DNA from: Hyperoplus lanceolatus
Taxonomy: Eukaryota; Chordata; Actinopteri; Uranoscopiformes; Ammodytidae
Direction: 5' to 3'
DNA length: 64,000 nucleotides
Assembly (NCBI GenBank): GCA_026929865.2
Contig: CM049416.1
Coordinates: 18,127,001 to 18,191,000 of the forward strand
Notes under the pieces: generated by a model
The model's database searches: none
The model's input: only the letters and a program-made list of their open reading frames with translations
What the model was told of the DNA's origin: nothing
Made by a program: the position numbers and the translations under genes
Part shown: in pieces, positions 1 to 23,897 of the stretch
Layout: each line of letters starts with the position of its first letter
Numbering within the stretch: position 1 is the first letter of the stretch

Positions 1-2000
1 GGGGTTTGTCCATGTATATAAACCTAATGTGTCTAACTAGCCTAAACTAAAGAGGGGCAAAAAAATGTACTGGGTGATAAACTAATGTGGAGAAAAAGCG
101 TACAGCAATTAACTATTTCCATCAATTGTTTTATTTCACCTTAAAAAACTGTAGTGTGGACTTAGTTATAGGTTTTGGTCGCTGCCAACTGCTTTTTGAA
201 CTTTAGGTTAAATGAAAAGCCAAAAACCCATTAGCTTCACATTAGGCAAGGTCAGATACCCGGCTTGTCCTTTTTTTACAACATTTATTTGGGTTATTCT
301 GTGAGTGTTAGGCAAGCAACGACCCACAGGGAATGAATCTTATCAGTCATATTATAATTCCGTGTCCTCTCTTTAGCTGGAAGATGAATTGCCTCTGGCA
401 GACATGAAGTAATGCTCATTCACCTTTCAAATTACCTTTTGGGGTGGCAAAGTGGAAGGCTTCTAATTAAAATGAACATCGGCCAAAATTGACTGTCTTC
501 TCCTGATAGGATCTCTGTGTTTAATGTCATGCAATTTTTCAATAGTGTCATCTAAAGCGAAGTCACCGGTCAACTTGTCCTCTCTTGCAGCCTGAATCAA
601 CTGTGGTGTGATTGGCATTTATTACCATTTCATTATTTATAGCATTAAAGCCTCTGGAAACCTGGCCTCAAATAGTAAAACATCAATATATCAAAGTTGG
701 GTGTCTCAATAATCCTTTACAAAAATCTGATTGAAAATAATTGTTCATACATTTCATAAAAGCAAGTTACAAAACAGCTTTTTTTTACTGTCTAGACCGT
801 TTGACAGGACTGTGTAGGCGTGGCCGTATCAAACGGCCTCCATGGCAATAGCCATTGTTTTATAGAACGTTCGGTCAGAGAACTGCCTTGATTGGTTCAA
901 AATATTTATTGCGTAATAGGAACCAGACCATTGCCCGCCTCATCCAAACTTAATTTCTCTAAGTAATATCAAATTGACAATATCTTTAATTTGGATTGAT
1001 ACATATGCCTTACTCTTTTCAGATGATTTCTACTATCATGCAACTAACTCCCCAAATTACATAGTTAGAAGGATCTTCTGTATTAGAGTATACAGGGGCT
1101 TTAAAATAAAATCTTATTATGTTTTACATCTTCTCTTTAAATCTATGACATCATACTGCACATGTAATATTTGCCTCACAAAAATCTCTAACCAAATGTT
1201 GTAAATGTCTTTATTTGGATGGGCAGTTCAACAAATAATACATGCCTTGGCAGATGCCCCCTTTTTGTAGTAAATCTTTACAGCACAGTGCTAATGCCTC
1301 CAATTACAGCCAAGCTATGGCTGCAGGTTTTTAATCAATGCCGGTGGAGGTGCGCTGTTGACCGAGCTGAAATCTCTATGGTTACCTCAGTCTGACACAC
1401 AACGGAAGGGACAACAGTGGCGTGTCCTTGTCTTGTCACCTAAGCTGTGATGGACTAATGAAACATTGATCACTCACAGCTGTGATGAGGCAGCCTCTAT
1501 GTGTGTGTGTGTGTGTGTGTGTATACATGCTTCGAAGAACACTTGTGGTAAAGGACATTCTCTCAACCCCCAACAGATTGAACTATGTATGCTAATACTC
1601 TGAAGGATGTTGTCGTTTATTTGACGTTGCACCTGTTCTGGAGCTGTCCTCTGCCTTAATACTTAGTTTGTTTAACTTCATTAGATAATCACTGTCCTCC
1701 GAAAGCACAACCTCTGTTAGTAGACTGCAACAGCTCTCTTGTTTTATTCAAGCCACAAATGAGTCAGTAAAAGCTTTTAGGAATATAATGGAGCATTTTT
1801 CATGTCTCGGAAAGTGATTGTTGTTTTTGATCTCGTTGATAATCTTGTTCCATCCTCTTATTTTCCCTGCTCACGTTCCTGCCTTATCGACTGCCTTGGT
1901 GCCGTGTTGCCATTTTCCCCCCGAAGACCCTCCAGCTCTGCTAGCTTCTCTTCTAACTCAACAGCAAGGTAGACTGCAATACACTCACAAAGCACACTAA
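1..2000. other. Non-coding DNA, probably tulp3 intron 1 or upstream
   Basis: No exon recognised on either strand. The only repeat seen is a short TG microsatellite at 1501-1522. The tulp3 start exon should lie before 3798, but I could not identify it here. Confidence 0.5.
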
Positions 2001-2010
2001 CAGATTACAT

Positions 2011-2198
2011 TTTTTTTTAAGATTATTTTTTGGCATTTTCAAGCTTTATTAGATAGTACAGAGTTGAAATGGGGACAGAGAGAGAAGGGGGATGACCTGC
2101 AGTAAAGGTCCACGGGTCGGATTTGATCCCGCGACCACTGCAACAAAGGCCGGAGCCAATATGGTACGCGCTCTGTCCACTACGCCACCGGAGCGCCC
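2011..2198 (-). mobile_element. tRNA-derived SINE with intact target-site duplication
   Basis: Read on the minus strand, it begins GGGGCGCTCCGGTGGCGTAG, has a pol III A-box-like block (TGGCGTAGTGGACAGAGC) and a B-box-like block (GGGATCAAATCC), then an unrelated body and an A-rich tail (plus-strand T run at 2011-2018). The ten-base CAGATTACAT occurs directly on both sides (2001-2010 and 2199-2208), a perfect duplication as left by LINE machinery. It is too diverged and too long to be a working tRNA gene. Confidence 0.85.
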
Positions 2199-3296
2199 CA
2201 GATTACATATTTAAAGGAAGTTCTGCAGCTAGCAATAGATGTTATCATACAAAAATTACACAATGATCGGATTTTCCAAAGTGCTGCCTATTCATTTTCA
2301 GTTGACTCAATGATTCATAATTTCAGCCCTAGTGTGCAAGAACAATTGTAATCCTGTCCACCATAATGTGACTGAGGTATAAAGAGTGCAATGAAAACCA
2401 TGTGTTTTTGTAATAACATTGCTTGTTGGAGTAGTAACAGTCACGGCAAAACATGTGGTGAACTTCCATTGTATCCATGATGTAAAGCATATTTTTCAGA
2501 CTATTTCTGGACACGTGGTTAACACACACAGGTCTCAGGCCTCCACATCCCTTTAAAACAGATCATAGCAAATTCTCCCAGGTCTCCTACACCAATTTCA
2601 TTCATCTCTTTCCCCCACCATCTTAAACAGCAGCCCCTTCTTCCTGTCACCAGAGCCTGTTCTCAGGTGCCATAATTGCTTCCTTAGGGGATCCACATGT
2701 TTGCCAAAGTCAACAGTGAAAGATACTCGGCGAAGGGGTTTACGAGTGATGATATGACACACGGAATGATACGAGATGACTCACTCTGAGGTAGAATCGA
2801 CAGATCATGAACCCTAAACCCCATGCTGCTACGGACGAGGGCATTAATTGGAACACTGCGGCCTCGGTATGAGCGGAATGGGCTCATGAAAGTACTCGAG
2901 CTCTTCTTGTTATAAATGAGTTTCCGGAACCCGTCCACCTTTCAGTGATTCAGTGATTGCCCTTCGAAGAACGAGCAGTGATGTCATCCAACGTTGGGGC
3001 TTGAGGTCCTTAAGTGGCGTGTGTGTGTCACCACCTAAATAAAACACTGGAGCTGTGTGTGGCAGGGATGTGAGAGGGACATGGAAATAGGGAGTGAGAA
3101 TGAGCGAGTTGGATAACTAATGAGCTTGCCTGTGATAGAGAGAGGCAGCATGATTTAACGACTTCTCGTTCTTTAGCTTTAATCTCTTTCTATATAACGT
3201 GATATTTAAATATATACCAGGAAGTAAAATATGAAAGACATAAAGACAGAAAAGGAGTTAGTGACCCCACACATTACGTCAGCCTTAGTAAATGAC

Positions 3297-3298
<2 letters not shown>

Positions 3299-3326
<28 letters not shown>
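3299..3326. repeat. TG microsatellite
   Basis: Uninterrupted GT dinucleotide run upstream of tulp3 exon 2. Confidence 0.95.
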
Positions 3327-3329
<3 letters not shown>

Positions 3330-3797
3330 TTAGAAAGACAGGAGTAGCAATACTGTAGGTCTTTGACTCAAACTCCCGCTGTTGCCCTTCTCTCTCCCCA
3401 TCAGTAGCCAAGCAACACGGGCCCCATCCCTTCAGATAGGTGTCCAGGGTAAAAGTCTTGAGGACCCAGACTGCAAGGCATTCTCTCAGCTGGAGATTTG
3501 TCCTTTTATTTTCTTGCCCCATCTCTCTTCCTTCCTTTTTCTTTCTGTCTTTTTTCAGAGATTGAATAATGCAACATTTCACAATCAAGATAAGAAGGTC
3601 ACTGTTTGATCTGTAGATTTTTCATTATTTGGTTTTACGTTCTACTTAAAATATTTATGCTCTGCTGATTTACGTACACATTTAAATCTGTGTCCCCACT
3701 ACTGTGTAGAAACCCTGTTAAATGGTTGATTTCCTAAAAGTCCATACAGAAGACAATACAGCTGTTAATCAGAAAAATGTCTCCTTTTTCTCTTCAG

Positions 3798-15108
<11,311 letters not shown>

Positions 15109-17877
15109 ACCAGCAGCTTTACTTCTACCCCCCCGCACACATCTTTTTCACGGGACTCTTATTGGAACACGACAGCTACACCTCTGACATCATCACCAAT
15201 CGGTTCAAGCAGGAATGAAGAAAAACTGACCAGACTGAAATAAGAGCAACAGAATACTGATCGGAGATATTGGTGCTCTGTTGGCCAATCAACAGCACTC
15301 TTCGTTACTATATTTTCAAATGCCATTTTAGTGAGGTTATGTGAATATAAGTTTAACCATTTTGTACAGTGTACTTGTACACATGTATTTTAACTATGAG
15401 GGAAAAGGCATAGCAAAACACTCGACTCGCAACTGTGCTGAAGACAGGACGAGCTGTTAGACACCTAGTGCAAATAGAAACTGATTAATGATTAATGTGT
15501 ATTAATGGTAAATTTTTTGGTTGCCTTTAAATTGGATTTCTTTCAGTGTTTTTTTGCCACACTGTGGCTCCAAGATGGAGCATGGGCAGTTTTGAATTAC
15601 ATAATGACATGGTCTGTCCTCTGGCGCCACCGTCAGGCCAAACTTTAGTTATTTAGTTTTGACAAACTTAAAACAGCAAGGCTGACTTTCATCCGTCTAA
15701 CAATCTCTACCGGTAAGTTATGGGCATCACAGCTAGCATAGTTACATACTTTCAGTCTTGTTTACATCCTTAAATGTGGTTACATTGCTTAACTAATTTT
15801 GACATCATTCCTGTATTATCATGTTGTCATCCCTCTTTCTATTGTTGTGTGGAAGGTACATTATTCCAAACAGGCCTGTCTTAATGGTTTTTGTGAGTTT
15901 TTTTGTGAATAATTGTAATTTTTATCTTGTGACTGTGATTTTTCTTTGTCATAACAAGTTGGTTCATCATGAAAACAACAACATAAATGCAGAATTGCAC
16001 ATATAAAGAGTAAAATATATACATACTGTAAATTATGAGGAAATGCCTTCTTATTATATATTTTCTGGCAGTCTTTAAACATTAAATACTTAATGTCATT
16101 TCAGACTCGGAATTTTAAAATTATGAGTAAAAGTTAAGCATTAATGCAATAGAAAGAGCTTATATTTTCAGTTGTAGACAGAAGTTGCCCCAGACATAAT
16201 GGTTTATGGAGTTGAAACCACAAGAAATCCACTGTATCTACACAGAATATTCAAGATTTAAGATATTGTATTGAGTTGAGGGAAACCTGCCTGTGTCTCT
16301 CCATCTGCTCCTTAAGGGAAACATAATGGAAATCTATAAGGGAAAGTATCCTCTACGTCATCATTAAATGTCACTAATATTCTCCTAATTTTGTGCAAGT
16401 TATGACCGTGAAGGACTTACAAATGGAGCTTGAAAATTAATGTGTAGCATATATGTGTTGAAGTTCATTATTTCTACGGAGCCAACTGTAAATAACAAAC
16501 TCATAGTTACTTTAAAGCCAGCCTCATGTGGATCCTTTAAAGAACAAGTGTTCAGTGGGACTTCCCACTGCTGATACTTTTCAGGGGTAGATTTAATTGC
16601 TATTTTAATATGGTGATATTTTCTCTGCTCCGAAATCCTCCCCAACATGCAAACACATACAGATTCAAATACATTGTGATTATAAAGAAAATGTATTTAA
16701 CAAATATTTGTAAATGAGATTTAAAGGGGATTAAAAGAAAATATTTATTGAAAATATTTTTAAATGTATATGATTTTACTAGGAAGAGATTCGGTCAAAA
16801 CACATTCCAGTTTGACATTTGATAAAACAATCGGGTATGTGACTGCATTTTAACAATATGAATATAAAAACGGATGATCAAACTTGTTTATCGTGTTAAA
16901 ACACACAGAGACGAATGTATTCAGTGAACACTTTATTTTCATAAACACCAGTGTCAATTTGATTCAGAGCACCGTTGAGAGGAAAACAAAAGTACTTATT
17001 TCCATTGATGTAAAATGTTTAAATAACCAAAATAAAAGACATTTTGAAAAATAAAATGCTTCATATGTTTGAACTACATCTTCACTGTCTGCTTACGTCA
17101 CGTCTTCATTGTTGTCAAGTGGAGCTTCATTGCATTGCACATCATCTATACTGAGGACTAGACTGAACTTGGAATGGAAAATTACTTTCAAAGCTTATCC
17201 TTACGTCCCAATGTGGACCTGGGAGTAACAATTGGTGTTACGTACATTGAAGGAAGAATGGGAGACAGTTGTTTAAATTCTTAACCCAATTTAATCAAGA
17301 ATCAAATAGCTAAATTAACTAAAACAGAAACCTAATCACCACCCTCCTTTAAAGGATGAAAAGATAAAACCACACCCGCAAAATGGGCACAAAGGGAGAC
17401 CAATCTGCTTATATACTGCCCTCAGGAGCAGAGCTAATTGAACATGACTGTGTGATTGAGTGACTCAGCACACCTGAGCTCACTCCATCTGTGGCAAATT
17501 AAGGTAACAGACAAAACACATGGCTTTAACGTAACACTATTTACAGTAGTTCACTAGATGAACTCAGACACTTGTTGCCGATTGTTGCAGAACGCTATCT
17601 ACCTTTGAAACTCCCTTTTTCCTTCGAAGATTCCGTTCCCGACTCCCTCTTTATCTATCCTGTTCCCAGCACATTTTTCTAGTTTCACCTTGATGTTTGC
17701 TAAAACTGACTTCTATTCTGCAGTTGAACTGATATAGTGATGCCTCTACGGACTACTCTATAATAATTCATGTATTCCTCTAAACTGCACTTTGCACTCT
17801 GCAGTGATTGTTCCAACCATTCTCTGTATTGGCCACTCTCCTTGCAAGTAAAATAATTAAAGACATTTGTTGGTGTT
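15109..17877. other. tulp3 3' UTR and convergent intergenic space
   Basis: This lies between the tulp3 stop and the end of the convergent PARP gene. There is no supportable ORF. AATAAA occurs on + at about 17030 and again near 17048, and an ATTAAA at 16081; any could end tulp3 transcripts. If the distal site is used, the two convergent transcripts end less than 1 kb apart. The AT-rich stretch 16660-17060 has no recognisable element. Confidence 0.5.
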
Positions 17878-17883
17878 CTTTAT
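17878..17883 (-). terminator. Candidate polyadenylation signal of the TIPARP-like gene
   Basis: TTTATT on the plus strand reads AATAAA on the minus strand, about 160 bases past the stop codon. It is the first canonical signal noticed downstream; cleavage position is unknown. Confidence 0.5.
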
Positions 17884-18044
17884 TCAGTAAGAAATATATA
17901 ATGGTACATTTTTCCATAACAAACATTTTATGTCAACAAATTGAGCATATTCTGCAACTGCAGGTTAAAACACATGACATCTGATACTATTTAAGCTTAT
18001 TTTACAACACTTTGAACAACTAACATCAACTATCCCAGCTATCC

Positions 18045-21000
18045 TCAAACAGCAATCTCTTTGGGCAGCTCTTGATACTTGATGAGGTAGTACGGGTAGC
18101 ACTGACAGCTATCAAAAACTACAAACATGGTGGGCTTGTCCATGTTGTCCACACAGGCATCATAGAGACAATGCTTCTTTGTCTTGTGGCTGAGTGGCGG
18201 CGGCCGGCGGTAGATGCCTCTTCCGACACACACCTTCCCCACCAGTACTTTGGCCAGGAACATGTGGCGGACCTTGTCGGGATTGCCCATGGTGGAGAAC
18301 CTGTCAGAGAAGGAGGCGCTGGTGGCAAAGTAGGAGCCATAGCCGAGGGATGTCCCATTAACGCCGGCCATACGAGGGTCGAAGTTGTTGTGGCAGATGT
18401 CCTCCGAGGCCTCTCTGGCCGTCCCGTGGAAGAGATGTCTCTCCAGGGGCTCCTTGGACTTGGTGTTGTGATGCTTCTGCATGTACACCTTGTGCCTGTC
18501 ATAAACACAGTGTGTTTAGAGATGTAGCTTGTGTATTTTGTACCGTTTCCCACATCCTTAGACTTTACTTTACATTTTCTTAAACACGATTAAGGAACGA
18601 TAGTTTACGTTTACAATTTATGATATGATGGATATGGTTGGTCATGAAACGATGAACAGATAATAGCAACATCTGTAATCCCATGAAAAGACCCAAACAA
18701 CTTATTAGTTACTCCTCAAACCTCAATGATTTTTGTCTATAGCTCACCCCAGCCCAAGTCAAATGTGTTCCAAATTAAGATGTGAATATTAGTTTAACAT
18801 AAGTTAAATATCATTTGTTGGGAGTGGACTTTTTTCAGTGATACATTTGGTGCTCCAGTGACTATTCCCAGCAGCAGGACAGCAAGAGATAAACTACACT
18901 TCCCATGTTTACTGCAATGAAGGAACATATTACCGTCACATGTGCATTTCACTGGTTTTCAACATTGCGAGAAAAAAAACATTAACAATTCAAACCCACT
19001 AAGTAACTCTATCATTACCTTTGGTACTTGTCCCAGTGGAGGAGGTTCTGGACCTGCTGGATGGAGATGATGTCCACCTTGGTCTCAAACAGGCTGGCGT
19101 AGAAGAGTTCCTGGACCTTCCTGTGGGCTTGTGTGCCAGCTGGGACGTCCATCAGAATGTAGTCCTGCTCTAAGGCCGGACACCACACTGGAGGATACCA
19201 GGAGCTGAAAGCCTCCAGAGGGTTCACGCTGAAGTTAGCCCCTGGTGGTTCACCAACAGAGTCAGACTGGATAGCTGTCCTGTGTCTGGGAGGAGAGGAA
19301 GTTTTTCTTTAAAATTATTAATATTATTTTCAATAATCGGAACAAAAAATCTTCTAAAGTACAAACTTCCCATAAGTATTCTTAGCACTACTCTGAAGGT
19401 AAATACAGAATGATTGGTTTATATGTTGTTAATTGTCAGATTTATAAGACATTTTCTTCCTAAAAAACATGCTGAAAATGCATTTTTAAGACCTGTATGT
19501 AGTATTTTTGGATGTATAAAATGTATACATTAACAACAGATCTAGGATACTGCTTACTGCAGGTGAAGCTGCATTGAATCAGGGGAGCGGTAGACGGGTC
19601 GACAGCGAATCTCCCTCTGGAACCCTGTGGTGACGTTGGTCTGAGTCATGTTGGTGAAGTCCACCTTGTAATCCTGTTCGCCAATTTTGAAGGAACACGT
19701 GGGCTTCTTCTCACTCATGTTCTTTAACAGCCAGCTGGACTTATCCTACGAAGCAGAACCAATCAGCAATCAGCAAACAGCATTTTTAAATTTTTACTGT
19801 ATTTGCAAGTTAAATAAAGTGGTAAATGTCTGATGACGAGTTGTGACAAGGGATTAGGGTTGCAAAGGGGTGTAAAGTTTCCGGTAAATTTCCGGAAAGT
19901 TTCCATGGGAACTTATGTTCGGGAATTTGGGAATATTCAAAATTGGGAATTATAGGAATGAACTAAATGGCTGTAATTAAAATCTGTTTCATATCCAAAC
20001 ATACATCTGAACATATAAACACTATGTTTTGTCATAGGCAGTGTAGAAAAGGCCCCAAAGTTATAGGTTTACAGTGTTTGATATTCCTTACAGTGTGTTA
20101 AGTTGTATTTTGTTTAGTGTGGGTAGCTGTCAGTTAGGGTGGTGACGTCAGTCGGCTGGAGAGTGTGTATTGTAAGTTTCTTTTCTCCTCTCGCTCCGTC
20201 AGATGTCCGAGCGTGTATGTTGCCGCAGTGAGCGATCATTCTACAGTTTTAACATGTCTATTGGACTTATTGGAATCACCCGTGTGTGAGTAAGGACATG
20301 CAGTCACGATCGCCTTTATAATTTATAGTTTATGCAAGTTTAACGGCCCGATACGAGGGTCGCAATAACAGCTGTTGTAACGGCTCGTCGCGAGCGAAAC
20401 CTTTTTTGTTCTTTTCCCGCGAGCTGTGTGCTGCGGTGTCTGTAAAGAAGGAAAGAAAGAGCTAACTATACTCCTCCTCCAGTCTCATGCTTATAATTTG
20501 ATGCTTTTGGCCATAAGTGGTGTTCTGACACCTCTGAAGTGAAACCAGTGATACAAGCAAATCAGTGCGGTAAGCTACATTCACCAGTTTCCTCCGCTAC
20601 AGGCAGACATCCACCATACAATTAAAAACATTACATTTGATTTATTTGTAAGTAGAACTTTACCAAGTTGTGATTATTTTATGAACAATCAATAATTTCA
20701 CCGAACAACAAAAAGATTAATGTTGAGTAAAATATTACTCATCCGTGCGTCTGATCCCACCCATTCAATGAATTAAGTAAAATGCCCTACTTTTGCAACC
20801 CTACAAGGGATATTTAAATTATTAAAAAGAGGAAACCTTCACCTTGCTGTACTCTTCCCAGCTGTTGCTGTTCCACCAGTAGACTCGCAGTTTGCTGGGA
20901 AAGAAAGGGTTGTCCCCTGGACTGTCAGAATTAGCGAGGCGTCTCACCGCAGAATACTTAGATTGGTCGTCCAACTCCACAAAGTTCAAAGTGTAGTTGA

Positions 21001-22215
21001 CACACCTAAAGGGAGGGAGGGAAAACAATTAAAAAAACATTAAAATAAACTAACGTTCCTGTTTTTGACTGATATTTCAGAGATATAAGGAACTGCTACC
21101 TGTTCGTACTGTGTGTGCGCTGAAATAAAAAATCCATTGTGAATCCACAGCCTGAGCCTAGGCTCAGTAAACAGACATGTTGCTTGTGGGCACCCTTTGT
21201 ATACCAGTTTACAGAGCCTATGGGTTATATGAAAACCAGATTTTTTTCAGCCCACACAGGACAGACAGGTAGTGGATTGTGAGGATATATTCACTGATTT
21301 TTTTTGACTGAAAATGATTTTGACAACAAGCATTCTCCAGAATCGCTGACTACACCTTTAAAGCTAAAACCAGAGATCTCACCCCAAGCCTGGCCCTCCT
21401 TATTCTCACCCATCCTTGATGCAAATCGTCTCTTGATCGACATCACAGTAGAGCCTCTCCAGTATGACCTGAGATCTGGGGTTGATGTCGACCCACTGTT
21501 TGCCGTACACTCTCCACAGCTGCCAGTGGAACGGGTAGGGGGTATGGTGCAACTCGCACATTTTCCCCGCACGACACATTCGCAGGAGGAAGTCGTCACA
21601 GATGTGGATGTCTGGAAGGCTCTTGGTGTGGTACAGGGAAGTGTCTGACACTTGGTCGTAAGGGGCTTGCTGCTGCTTGATGGGGGTGGTCGTCGGCGTC
21701 AGGGTGTCGGGTGGTGGGAGCCCTTTCTTGGTAGGGGTGCCGGTCTGAGGGGAAAGCTGCGGCTGGGTGATTATGACAGGCAAGGAGACGATGACTGAGG
21801 TGGTTGGGTTAGAGTGGTGTTGTCCCGAAGGGCTCGGTAGCGATTGGGGGAAAGTGAGCATGATTTGGGGGGCGCTTTGGGAGCCGCCATTTTGCTGATT
21901 GATGGACCGGATGACCATTTGAGGTAGCAGGAGGCCAGTGGAAGCTGACGCGGTCTGTGCCACACCTGTGCCTTGCTCGTAGGTCATAGCAGGGGTAAGA
22001 TGGAAACTGATGCTGTAGGGGTTGACGGTCCAGCCGATTTGGACCCGCTGGGACCTCACAGCGTCCCAGACGGGAAGGCTGGTGTCAGTGTGGGGAGGGA
22101 TTTCAAACAGCAGGAGAGATGGGCTTAACATGGTGACTTTGGAAGATTTGGCAATGGGCTCTGACACTAAAGCATCCTTTGCCAGCTTTCCCCTCGTTCT
22201 TTTGGCAGGTGGCAT
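18045..22215 (-). CDS. tiparp: TIPARP-like mono-ADP-ribosyltransferase (CCCH-WWE-PARP)
   Basis: Coding exons in transcript order: 22215-21410, 21005-20843, 19745-19558, 19285-19019, 18495-18045. They join in frame to 624 residues; human TIPARP is 657. The start (MPPAKRTRGK) lies ten bases inside an exon opened by a good acceptor. Residues 1-200 are Ser/Thr/Pro/Gln-rich with an N-terminal basic cluster. A C-x7-C-x5-C-x3-H zinc finger (CDDFLLRMCRAGKMCELHH) is at about 206-224, followed by WWE-like sequence (HWQLWRV; YWWNSNSWEEYS). The catalytic domain fills the last 190 residues. Its His (HLFHGT) is near 498 and its Tyr (YGSYFA) near 530. The third position (YPYYLIKY) is aliphatic, not Glu, as in mono-ADP-ribosylating members. 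Family role: nuclear/cytosolic mono-ADP-ribosylation and feedback on AhR and interferon signalling. Fish carry several paralogues, so the symbol marks the family; PARP11 and PARP12 fit less well. Confidence 0.85.
19855..20803. mobile_element. Non-autonomous hAT element filling a PARP intron
   Basis: Terminal inverted repeat TAGGGTTGCAAA / TTTGCAACCCTA, flanked by a perfect eight-base duplication CAAGGGAT (19847-19854 and 20804-20811). It has no transposase. A near-tandem TTTCCGG motif run lies just inside the left end. It takes up 949 of 1097 bases of the intron and ends 40 bases from a splice donor. Confidence 0.9.
21061..21362. mobile_element. Inverted-repeat MITE, copy 3 in a PARP intron
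   Basis: The right end TTTTGACAACAAGCATTCTC then AATCGCTGACTACACCTTTA matches the family; the left part carries AACTGCTACCTGTTCGTACT and the right GACAGGTAGTGGAT, which are inverse partners. The left terminal bases are degraded. It fills most of the 404-base intron between the first two coding exons. Confidence 0.7.
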
Positions 22216-22766
22216 CTTGGACCTCCTGTTAGAAATGAAGATTTTTTTAACAAATATTTTTTGGTAAAATAGCACACGGTGAAGGCTTAGACTGAAGAGA
22301 GTTTAGCTCAAAATGTCATCCAAAAAATAAAAAATGTACATGCTTAAAGTAATAACAGTGCATATAATCGAAGTGCTTAGTTTTATATTACGAACAAGTG
22401 TTTTTCCTGTTGGCTATATTGATACAATACATTAGTTTTTTTTGTGAAATAGAACAAAGCACGTGGTGGAACCTTAGTTTAACTCAAAATATCATAAACA
22501 AAATACAAATGCGCAGCTTAATATAATGAGATAGCATAGAATAAAACTGCTTGACGTTATATTTAGGAATAAAATATGTTTTCTTCTTGACTCTATTGAA
22601 TTCCACCAATGTATGCAAATGTAACTTTACCCCACCTCTTACTTACATTATAACCTCAACTTTTTCCCCTTCTTGTTAATTTTTTTAACATTCTCAGCTA
22701 TAAGCTACATGCACTATTAGCACAAGGGCTATAAGTGGCTAATTAACCTGTTGATAATTGGCTTAC

Positions 22767-22870
22767 CGTCACATTCGGTCCCCGCGCTCTGCTGTAGCTT
22801 TTTGTTTCAGGGAGCTTTGGAGGAAGATGGCAGCTCCACACAACTCAGCTGCACTCAGAAAAGTATCGAA
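22767..22870 (-). promoter_or_regulatory. Probable 5' non-coding exon and promoter side of the TIPARP-like gene
   Basis: On the minus strand a donor (GACG|GTAAGC) ends an exon at 22767, and the coding exon opens at 22225 with acceptor TTCTAACAG, which implies a non-coding first exon upstream of 22767. The 5' limit is a guess. I saw no clear TATA box and no core AhR element (GCGTG) on either strand in the 250 bases upstream, although mammalian TIPARP is AhR-induced. Confidence 0.5.
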
Positions 22871-22989
22871 GTAATTCTAAACAGACAACAGAAAGTAGAA
22901 GAAAAGTAAAGTAGAAGAACTTCAGTCGGTAAAGAAGAGGACGACAATTTCGACGTGACAGGATGCAACGTACAGTGGGTGGGGTAAGC

Positions 22990-23122
22990 TGGACGCATCA
23001 AAATGCTGTTAAAATTCAAATAGGCTAATGGTTGCTACTCAGCTTTCTTTTTTAAATATAGGTCTACAGTATATTCACATACTACTTTACCTCTACTATT
23101 CTACACTTTTTATTCGAAGTGA

Positions 23123-23159
<37 letters not shown>

Positions 23160-23890
23160 TTACTTTGTACTTTATAAACATTTTTAACATTTTTAAACAT
23201 TTAACAATGTCTGCACTATTGATTGTGTAGCCTATATTTAGGCCTCGATGTTCTCTTTATTAGAGTTCCCTTCTAGACATTTTCTCTTTTTATGTTACAT
23301 TGTTGAAGGACGCCTGAGACTCAAGAATTGCATTGCCATCGACTGTTCCTGTAACCTGTTGTGCATATGACATATTAAACAGGTAAGTCAGAATATTTTT
23401 TTAAATTATTTATTTGTAAATTGGCACTCACACATTTCTGGAACATCATTAGTATTTGCACATTAAGCATGTTTTATCGTTTGCCATGCATACATACATA
23501 TTTTACATAGCCTACGTAAAATGGGCTTCAGAAAAAAACAACCAACATTTAGAATTCAACATGCTAATTTGACAGGTTGCAGTGCACCCATTTTTAAATA
23601 CACGTTGTGCTGTCAGACCATAGACTATATAAAATAAAAGTGTCAGACTGGGACAAACAAGTTTAAAGAAAAAGTTGGGAACCTTTATGGTAGTTCAAAG
23701 TGCAAGACCAATTCGAAGTTCACAATCCATTACTGTAAACAGCACACACAAAAAGTAATCATTAGGTAAATTTTAACTGGAAAAAGGTCAAAGCATTTAG
23801 TATCAAACCAGGAAATAAAGTACTGAAACTGTGCAATTCTGATTTTACATTCTGAGCACCCCCCTCAAAAAAAAGTTGTGTAGTTGGAAA
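22990..23890. other. Spacer between PARP promoter and TRIM 3' end
   Basis: Holds the TRIM 3' UTR. A minus-strand AATAAA (plus TTTATT near 23408) is one possible end signal. Otherwise AT-rich with no element recognised. Confidence 0.4.
23127..23157. repeat. TG microsatellite
   Basis: Uninterrupted TG run between the PARP and TRIM genes. Confidence 0.95.
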
Positions 23891-23897
23891 TGTGGTC

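Noticed and set aside
2140-2198. Possible tRNA gene on -
   Set aside because: A- and B-box-like blocks are present, but the body is fused to an unrelated sequence with an A tail and flanked by a target duplication, so it is a SINE.
16551-16568. Small hairpin CAGTGGGACTTCCCACTG
   Set aside because: Eight-base arms are expected by chance in a window this size, and there is no terminator or RNA-gene context.
18072-18553. Open frames on + and in another - frame over the last PARP exon
   Set aside because: Shadows of the true catalytic-domain frame, which carries the HLFHGT and YGSYFA motifs.
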